Assembly (NCBI GenBank): GCA_009782025.1
Contig: WQUQ01000090.1
Location: forward strand, 1-6,269
Length of the DNA: 6,269 nt
Direction of reading: 5' to 3'
Source: Desulfobulbus sp.
Lineage (GTDB): Bacteria > Pseudomonadota > Gammaproteobacteria > Burkholderiales > Rhodocyclaceae
The first letter of the stretch is position 1; the number at the start of each line of letters is the position of its first letter. The position numbers were made by a program, and so were the translations under genes. Below the pieces are notes generated by a model, which was given only the letters and a program-made list of their open reading frames with translations, had not been told where the DNA came from and did not search any database. Below, piece after piece: positions 1 through 4,431 of this stretch.

Positions 1-2622
1 GCGCAATTGCAGCGAGCGCTTGAGCATCGGATTGTCGGCAAGAAAATCGTCCTGTTCGAGGATGGCCAGCAGATGCCGGCGCGTTAACTGCCATTCGGCG
101 CGGATGCGGCCGAAGATGCCTGCGCGCAGCTCGGCGTCGCCGACCAGTTCGGCGTAGCGCGAGGCGATGGCGAGGTCGGATTTGGCCAGCACCATGTCCA
201 TGTTCGAGAGCAGACTCTTGAAGAAGGGCCATGATTTTTGCATGCGCCGCAACGTGGCGAGGCCGTCGGGATGGTCTTGCAGATAGCCATTGACAGCCGA
301 GCCGAAGCCGTACCAGCCGGGCAGCATCAGGCGGCATTGCGCCCAGGAGAAAACCCAGGGGATGGCGCGCAGATCCTCGATGCGCTCGGAAGCCTTACGC
401 GAGGCCGGGCGGCTGCCGATGTTCAGCGTGGCGATTTCGGAAACCACCGTCGATTCACGGAAATAGGTGGTGAAGCCGGGGGTTTCGTAAACCAGATTGC
501 GATAGGCGGCCAGCGCGCGGGCCGAAAGATCGTCCATCACGGCGTGGAAGGATTCGGCCGGTTCGACCTTGTTTTCGGGATCAGTCAGGCTGGCTTCCAG
601 CGTCGCCGCCAGCAGCACTTCGAGGTTGCGCCGGCCGGTGGCGGGATTGCCGTATTTGGTCGAGATCACTTCGCCCTGTTCGGTCAGGCGAATCTGGCCG
701 CAAACCGCGCCCGCCGGCTGGGCCAGGATGGCGTGGTAGGACGGCCCGCCGCCGCGGCCGACGGAACCGCCGCGCCCGTGGAACAGGCGCAGGCGCACGC
801 CATGCCGGCGGCAGACGCGGGTCAGTTCGATTTCGGCCTTGTACAGCTCCCAACCCGAGGTCAGAAAGCCGCCATCCTTGTTGCTGTCGGAATAGCCGAG
901 CATCACTTCCTGCTCGTCGCGCCGCCCGGCGAGCAATTGGCGGTAGGCGGGCAGGGCGAACAGCGCGTCCATCGTCGCGGCGCTCTTTTGCAAATCCTCG
1001 ATGGTCTCGAACAGCGGGATGAGATTGACATCGAGCCGGGGTGTCGCGCCGGGCGCTAGCAGACCGGACTCCTTGAGCAGCAGCGCCAGTTCGAGCAGAT
1101 CGGAGACGCCATCGGTTTTCGAGATGATGCAGTTGGGCAGGGCGGCAGCGCCGTAGCGCTGGCGCAGTTCGCGGGCGGCGAAGAAGATCGCCAGTTCGCC
1201 GCGCGTTTCTTCCGAATAGTCGAGATACGGCGAATACAAGGGGCGCGGGGTGGCGATCTCGGCCACCAGCAGCGCGATCCGCTCGGCCTCCGGCAAAGCC
1301 TCGTAATCCGGGCAGCGACCGGCGGCGGCCAGGAGTTCGGCGACGCTGCGGGCATGGACTTCCGAGTTCTGGCGCAGGTCGATGGGGGCCAGGTGAAAGC
1401 CGAATACCTGCACGGCGCGCAGCAACCGGCGCAGACGGCCGCCGGCCAGACGGGCGCTGCCGTTCTGCTTCAGCGATTGGGCCAGTGCCTTCAAATCGGC
1501 GCGCAGCGCTTCCGGTTGCTCATAGGACGCGGCCTGGCCGATTTCGTGACGGATCGGCTCGAAGTTATCGAGCCTCCGCGCCGTCGCCGCCAGCCGGGCA
1601 TAGATGCCGGAGAGGGCGCGGCGGTAAGGTTCGTCGGCGCGCTGCGGCGATTGGTCGGGCGACTGGCGGGCCAGTTCGGCCAGTTCCGGCGTGGCCTTGA
1701 CCAGCAGTTCCGATAGCGGCAACTCGCCGCCCAGGGCGTGAACCTCGTCGAGATAGTGCTTGAGCGCCGCCGCCGATTGCAGGCGCAGCGCGGCGCGCAG
1801 AATGTCGGCGGTGACGAAGGGATTGCCGTCGCGGTCGCCGCCGATCCACGAGCCGACGTGAAAAAAAGGCGGCAAGGCCCAGACCTGCTCCGGGTAGCGC
1901 TGCTGCAATTGCCGCGTCACCTGAATGTAGAGGCGCGGCAGTTCGGTGAAGAAGGTTTCGTTGAAATAGCGGATGCCGTTCTTCACCTCGTCGAGCACCT
2001 TCAGGCGCACCGGGCGCAGCATCCGCGACTGCCACAGGGTCAGGATGGCGTTGGCCAGCCCCTGTTCGTTATCGTCCGCCTCGTCCGGCGTCATCTGCTG
2101 CCGCTCGCGCTGTTCGAGCAGGCGGGCCACCTGGCGATGATTGCCGATCAGGCTCTGGCGCTGGACTTCGGTCGGGTGGGCGGTGAGCACCGGCACAACC
2201 AGGGCATGCGTGAAAAAATCGGCCACCGCGGCGGGCGTGACATGGTTCGCCGCCAACTGGTCGAGCGCATGAATCAGGCTGCCCTCGCGCGGCGGCGAAC
2301 CGGCCAGATCGTGAGCGCGACGGCGGCGGACGTGGTGCGCATCCTCGGCGATATTCGCCAGTTGCAGAAAGTAGCTGAAGGCGCGGACGACGAACTGGGT
2401 CGTTTCACGCGGCAGCGGGTCGAGCAGGGCAGCCAGTTCGGCGCGGGCCGCCGGATCGCCATCGCGGGCGAAGCGCACCGCCGTCTGGCGGACGCGCTCG
2501 ATGATGGCGAAAACGGCATCGCCCTCCTGTTCGCGCACCGTATCGCCGAGGATGCGGCCAAGCAGGCGGATGTCATTACGCAGGGGTTCGTCTTTGTTCG
2601 TGTCGGACGTGTGGGAGGGCAT
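1..2622 (-). CDS. ppc: Phosphoenolpyruvate carboxylase, C-terminus cut by window edge
   Basis: Cytosolic anaplerotic enzyme (EC 4.1.1.31) that carboxylates PEP with bicarbonate to oxaloacetate and phosphate. I read 874 codons without a stop or frameshift from the ATG at 2622 to the window edge. Family landmarks appear in order: VLTAHPTEVQR with the catalytic-loop His at about residue 149, GSWIGGDRDGNPFVT (GGDRDGNP at 261-268), LGYSDSNKDGG (576-585), the glycine-rich catalytic loop FHGRGGSVGRGGGP (614-627), QGEVISTKYGNPATGRRNLE (from 649), and the late segment LADNPMLKRSLQLR at the edge. About 45 C-terminal residues, including the usual RNTG end, lie outside; full length would be about 920, normal for bacteria. 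The start is supported by AGGAAA at 2633-2628, five bases before ATG. It lies 22 bp downstream of higA on the same strand, with no room for a separate intergenic promoter. Confidence 0.98.
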   Translation of the reverse strand, partial: MPSHTSDTNKDEPLRNDIRLLGRILGDTVREQEGDAVFAIIERVRQTAVRFARDGDPAARAELAALLDPLPRETTQFVVRAFSYFLQLANIAEDAHHVRRRRAHDLAGSPPREGSLIHALDQLAANHVTPAAVADFFTHALVVPVLTAHPTEVQRQSLIGNHRQVARLLEQRERQQMTPDEADDNEQGLANAILTLWQSRMLRPVRLKVLDEVKNGIRYFNETFFTELPRLYIQVTRQLQQRYPEQVWALPPFFHVGSWIGGDRDGNPFVTADILRAALRLQSAAALKHYLDEVHALGGELPLSELLVKATPELAELARQSPDQSPQRADEPYRRALSGIYARLAATARRLDNFEPIRHEIGQAASYEQPEALRADLKALAQSLKQNGSARLAGGRLRRLLRAVQVFGFHLAPIDLRQNSEVHARSVAELLAAAGRCPDYEALPEAERIALLVAEIATPRPLYSPYLDYSEETRGELAIFFAARELRQRYGAAALPNCIISKTDGVSDLLELALLLKESGLLAPGATPRLDVNLIPLFETIEDLQKSAATMDALFALPAYRQLLAGRRDEQEVMLGYSDSNKDGGFLTSGWELYKAEIELTRVCRRHGVRLRLFHGRGGSVGRGGGPSYHAILAQPAGAVCGQIRLTEQGEVISTKYGNPATGRRNLEVLLAATLEASLTDPENKVEPAESFHAVMDDLSARALAAYRNLVYETPGFTTYFRESTVVSEIATLNIGSRPASRKASERIEDLRAIPWVFSWAQCRLMLPGWYGFGSAVNGYLQDHPDGLATLRRMQKSWPFFKSLLSNMDMVLAKSDLAIASRYAELVGDAELRAGIFGRIRAEWQLTRRHLLAILEQDDFLADNPMLKRSLQLR

Positions 2623-2627
2623 GAGTG

Positions 2628-2633
2628 TTTCCT
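2628..2633 (-). promoter_or_regulatory. Ribosome binding site of ppc
   Basis: On the minus strand AGGAAA is followed by CACTC and the ATG at 2622-2620. This gives ppc its own good Shine-Dalgarno within the 22-bp gap after the higA stop. It fixes the ppc start and argues for independent re-initiation on a shared message. Confidence 0.75.
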
Positions 2634-2644
2634 GATGAGATTTA

Positions 2645-3076
2645 TTAGTGCTCGGCGCCGACAGGTTCCAGCAAAGCTTCGGCGCTGATGCCGAAGCGAG
2701 CGACCAGCGCCGCGATTTGTCGGGCATTGAGCATGCGGCGGCCGCTTAGAATTTCGGAAACAACCCCCTGCGTGCCGACTTCGGGCAAATCCGCCTGGGT
2801 CAATCCATGCTGCTGCATCAGAAAGCGCAACACTTCGCGCGGCGGCGCGACGGGTACAGGATAGTGTTGCTCATCGTACTGAGCGATCAATTCGCACAGC
2901 ACGCCGAACAGATCGGCAAGTTCGCCCGTCTGCGCCTGACCGGTCTCGATGATTTGGTCGGCCAGCGCCACAGTGTGCTCGTAATGCGCCGCATCGCGGA
3001 TCGGGCCGATGTCGCTCACGGCATGCAATGCAGACCATGTGCTGCGGATGGCATCCAGGTTGATGTTTGAGTTCAT
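2645..3076 (-). CDS. higA: HigA-type antitoxin, HTH (XRE-like) domain protein
   Basis: A 143-residue protein. The N-terminal half (about 1-75) is helical and acidic and resembles the toxin-contacting part of the longer HigA antitoxins. The C-terminal half (about 78-137) is a helix-turn-helix: PREVLRFLMQQHGLTQADLPEVGTQGVVSEILSGRR with a second helix pair to LLEPVG. By family knowledge it neutralises HigB and represses its own operon, usually with the toxin as co-repressor. Its ATG overlaps the higB stop (ATGA at 3076-3073), the standard toxin-first higBA order. A GGAG sits six bases before the ATG (3086-3083). Its stop (TAA) lies 22 bp before the ppc start, so readthrough into ppc is expected. 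The family is clear; the operator it binds is not identified with confidence. Confidence 0.93.
   Translation of the reverse strand: MNSNINLDAIRSTWSALHAVSDIGPIRDAAHYEHTVALADQIIETGQAQTGELADLFGVLCELIAQYDEQHYPVPVAPPREVLRFLMQQHGLTQADLPEVGTQGVVSEILSGRRMLNARQIAALVARFGISAEALLEPVGAEH
2676..2697. repeat. 8-bp inverted repeat inside the higA 3' end
   Basis: GCTTCGGC, a six-base loop (GCTGAT) and GCCGAAGC form a perfect hairpin within the last 20 codons of higA, about 30 bp before its stop. No T-run follows on the minus strand, so it is not a canonical intrinsic terminator. It could tune readthrough from higBA into ppc, or be a chance product of coding for RFGISAEA. Confidence 0.4.
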
Positions 3077-3363
3077 GGTTTTCTCCAGGCGTTTCTGTCG
3101 TATTCGGCGTGCGTCAGCACCTGTTTGATATAGGCGTGCTGGTGTTGGTCGTGCAAAAAAGCAATGAGGCGGTATTTGTTGCCGCCGATGTTGAACACAT
3201 AGAGGTCATCGACCTTATCCACGCTGCCGAATAATTGCCGCAAGGCGCTATAACTGGTGAAGGTGTGCTGTTCCATCGCCCGCCGCCATGTTTGCAGCGG
3301 CCCGGCGGCATCCGGGTAACGCATGGCGAATTCGACAAGCCGCCGATTGGTAATGATTCGCAT
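3073..3363 (-). CDS. higB: HigB-type mRNA interferase toxin
   Basis: A 96-residue protein of the RelE-fold HigB family, which cleaves mRNA in a translation-dependent way. The family pattern is plain: MRIITNRRLVEFAMRYPDA at the N-terminus, a central tryptophan (LQTWRRAM), then DDLYVFNIGGNKYRLIAFLH (53-71) and YIKQVLTHAEYDRNAW (78-93), the strongly conserved C-terminal block. I chose the ATG at 3363 rather than the in-frame ATG at 3438. MRII matches the usual N-terminus, the length matches the family (about 95-105), and a strong promoter lies between the two ATGs, so the longer form would start upstream of its own promoter. There is no good Shine-Dalgarno; see the promoter entry. It overlaps higA by ATGA. 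All recognisable conserved blocks are intact, so the toxin is probably functional. Confidence 0.94.
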   Translation of the reverse strand: MRIITNRRLVEFAMRYPDAAGPLQTWRRAMEQHTFTSYSALRQLFGSVDKVDDLYVFNIGGNKYRLIAFLHDQHQHAYIKQVLTHAEYDRNAWRKP

Positions 3364-3370
3364 GGCTTTG

Positions 3371-3398
3371 ATTATCTCATATTGCGATGGTGCGTCAA
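3371..3398 (-). promoter_or_regulatory. Predicted sigma70 promoter of higBA (probably also ppc)
   Basis: Minus-strand TTGACG (3398-3393), a 16-bp spacer and GATAAT (3376-3371); each hexamer matches five of six consensus bases. Only seven bases (CAAAGCC) separate the -10 from the higB ATG, so the predicted transcription start is at or within a base or two of that ATG, implying a leaderless or near-leaderless higB message. A short inverted repeat GCGT-TG-ACGC overlaps the -35 (about 3401-3392) and is a weak candidate for a HigA contact site. With no room for a promoter between higA and ppc, this may also drive ppc. Confidence 0.65.
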
Positions 3399-3465
3399 CG
3401 CCAATGGCCTGGCTTTCGGTAGTGCCAAGAGTGCGCAAAAATTTTGTTTCAACACATGGGCATGA

Positions 3466-3485
3466 AATTTATTTTACAATAAATT
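3466..3485. repeat. AT-rich 8-bp perfect inverted repeat in the divergent control region
   Basis: AATTTATT, a TTAC loop and AATAAATT. It lies in a strongly AT-rich stretch (about 3435-3530) that contrasts with the GC-rich genes around it, about 70 bp upstream of the higB promoter and about 40 bp upstream of the regulator's -35. The symmetry and position suit a dimeric regulator site or a nucleoid-protein or UP-like element. TACAAT (plus) and TAAAAT (minus) inside it look like -10 boxes but lack convincing -35 partners. Confidence 0.45.
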
Positions 3486-3523
3486 CACAGTCTTACTAAA
3501 CAAATTTAAAGTTAATTATCATC

Positions 3524-3552
3524 TTGTATGGCGGCTGTTCTCTGGTTAGAAT
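3524..3552 (+). promoter_or_regulatory. Predicted sigma70 promoter of the PdhR-like regulator and ppsA
   Basis: TTGTAT (3524-3529), a 17-bp spacer and TAGAAT (3547-3552). The -10 matches five of six consensus bases and the -35 only three, as expected for a regulated promoter. The predicted start near 3559 falls inside the first operator, so repressor binding would block initiation. The leader to the ATG would be about 27 bases. Confidence 0.55.
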
Positions 3553-3554
3553 AT

Positions 3555-3569
3555 TCGGGTCTTACCAAT
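3555..3569 (+). promoter_or_regulatory. Operator 1, degenerate PdhR/FadR-family site
   Basis: TCGGGT-CTT-ACCAAT. The right half-site is perfect and the left half retains only GGT of ATTGGT. It directly repeats the second operator (GGTCTTACCAAT occurs twice, 18 bp apart) and covers the predicted transcription start. Confidence 0.65.
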
Positions 3570-3572
3570 TTA

Positions 3573-3587
3573 ATTGGTCTTACCAAT
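3573..3587 (+). promoter_or_regulatory. Operator 2, perfect PdhR-type palindrome over the start codon
   Basis: ATTGGT-CTT-ACCAAT, a perfect inverted repeat with a three-base centre. It matches the published E. coli PdhR box pattern ATTGGTnnnACCAAT and the wider FadR-subfamily TNGTnnnACNA pattern. Its last two bases are the first two of the regulator's ATG, which also explains why no Shine-Dalgarno is present there. The right half of operator 1 and the left half of operator 2 also form a second palindrome, ACCAATT-T-AATTGGT (3564-3578). Confidence 0.8.
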
Positions 3588-4431
3588 GGCAGGCAAGCAA
3601 CCAACCCCGCGTCTTTCCGATGCCATCGCGTCATCGCTGGAGCAGCGTATTCTCGACGGCTCGTTGAAGCCGGGCGACCGGCTGCCGCCGGAGCGGGAGT
3701 TGGCGGTCGAGTTTGGCGTGTCGCGCCCGAGTTTGCGCGAGGCGATCCAGAAACTGGCCTCGAAGGGCATGGTGAAGAGCCGCCAGGGCGGCGGCACCAC
3801 GATTACCGATCGTCTCGATGCGTCCTTTTCCGACCCCTGGAGTGACCTGCTCGGCAGCCACCCCGATCTGCGCGAGGACATGCTCGAATTCCGCCGCCTG
3901 CTCGAAGGCCAGGCCGCCGCCTGGGCTGCCGAGCGGGCGACCGAGGCCGATTTGTCGCGGCTGGAGACGGCTTTCGCCACGCTGCGCGATGCCTTTGCGA
4001 GCGGCGACGCGGACCAGCGCTCGGCGGCTGACATCGCCTTTCACCAAGCCATCGGCGACGCCACCCATAACGTCTTGCTCGGTCGTTTATCGGCAGCGCT
4101 GCTGCGTTTGATGCACGACAGCATTCGTCTCAATCTTGGCGAACTGAAGGCCATTCCGGCGGCCAACGCGCTGCTGATGAGCCAGCACGAGGTTATCCGC
4201 CAAGCCATCGTCGAGCGCAAGCCGCAGGCAGCCCGTGGCGCTGCCGAGACGCATATCGATTTCGTCCGTGAAACGCTGGCTCGGGTGCAATTGGGTCGAG
4301 AGTCGAGAGGGGGGAGTCGAGAACAAAACCGGCTCCCCAACTCACAACGCCTCGACTCTCGACTCTCGACCCCCAACTCTCAACTCCCAACAAAAAGGAA
4401 TCCGCATGGAACCCCTGGTTATCCCCTTTGA
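3586..4431 (+). CDS. PdhR-like GntR/FadR-family transcriptional regulator with an altered C-terminus
   Basis: 281 residues. The GntR winged helix spans about 9-75: [62 protein letters not shown]. The all-helical FCD effector domain spans about 95-232. The linker [15 protein letters not shown] and the N-terminal RLSDAI...RPSLREAI...RQGGGT segments closely recall E. coli PdhR, the pyruvate-sensing repressor. Unlike my recollection of PdhR, it carries a D149-x3-H153, H201, H223 set that fits FCD metal ligands. The ATG at 3586 is preferred over TTG at 3574 because [12 protein letters not shown] fits the family start; neither has a Shine-Dalgarno. The family normally ends near residue 235. The last 45 or so residues ([10 protein letters not shown]...) are encoded by a heptamer repeat, and the ORF overlaps ppsA by 26 bp. 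Likely autoregulated and controlling ppsA. LldR-like lactate sensing is the main alternative. Confidence 0.92.
   Translation: MAGKQPTPRLSDAIASSLEQRILDGSLKPGDRLPPERELAVEFGVSRPSLREAIQKLASKGMVKSRQGGGTTITDRLDASFSDPWSDLLGSHPDLREDMLEFRRLLEGQAAAWAAERATEADLSRLETAFATLRDAFASGDADQRSAADIAFHQAIGDATHNVLLGRLSAALLRLMHDSIRLNLGELKAIPAANALLMSQHEVIRQAIVERKPQAARGAAETHIDFVRETLARVQLGRESRGGSREQNRLPNSQRLDSRLSTPNSQLPTKRNPHGTPGYPL
4293..4392. repeat. Heptanucleotide repeat element with opposed arms (17-bp perfect stem)
   Basis: The right arm is six tandem heptamers at 4351-4392: CTCGACT, CTCGACT, CTCGACC, CCCAACT, CTCAACT, CCCAACA. Two more related units (CCCAACT, CACAACG) sit at 4336-4349. The left arm holds the opposite orientation in register: GGGTCGA, GAGTCGA, GAGGGGG, GAGTCGA (4293-4320). 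GGGTCGAGAGTCGAGAG (4293-4309) pairs perfectly with 4356-4372. Inside, GGGGAG (4311-4316) can pair with CTCCCC (4333-4338). No T-run follows, so it is not a classical terminator. It occupies the junction between the regulator and ppsA and ends just before the ppsA ribosome binding site. Confidence 0.9.
4395..4400 (+). promoter_or_regulatory. Ribosome binding site of ppsA
   Basis: An A-rich run followed by AAGGAA lies five bases before the ATG at 4406. It immediately follows the last heptamer unit, so the repeat element ends just short of the translation signals of ppsA. Confidence 0.75.

Noticed and set aside
238..1059. Long plus-strand ORF (273 codons) opposite ppc
   Set aside because: It lies antisense to the ppc region that encodes clear PEP carboxylase motifs. 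It is a product of GC-rich codon bias and resembles no family I know.
1738..2688. Plus-strand ORF of 316 codons opposite the ppc N-terminus
   Set aside because: Antisense shadow of ppc and the higA end. The opposite strand carries the HPTEVQR and GGDRDGNP motifs.
3392..3401. GCGT-TG-ACGC as a firm HigA operator
   Set aside because: Only four paired bases per arm with no second copy. The position over the -35 is suggestive, but the symmetry is too short to call.
3073..3438. Longer 121-residue HigB form starting at 3438
   Set aside because: The 25 extra residues do not fit the family N-terminus, and the best promoter (3398-3371) lies downstream of that ATG.
3574..3585. TTG start for the PdhR-like regulator
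   Set aside because: This TTG is the left half of the operator palindrome, adds only MVLP and has no ribosome binding site. The ATG at 3586 fits the family better.
3528..3845. Plus-strand ORF starting at the ATG at 3528
   Set aside because: It is out of frame with the regulator, overlaps its promoter and DNA-binding domain, and has no ribosome binding site or recognisable domain.
4293..4392. CRISPR array or rho-independent terminator
   Set aside because: Units are 7 bp with no unique spacers, so it is not CRISPR. The stem is strong but has a long interior and no following T-run, so it is not a canonical terminator.
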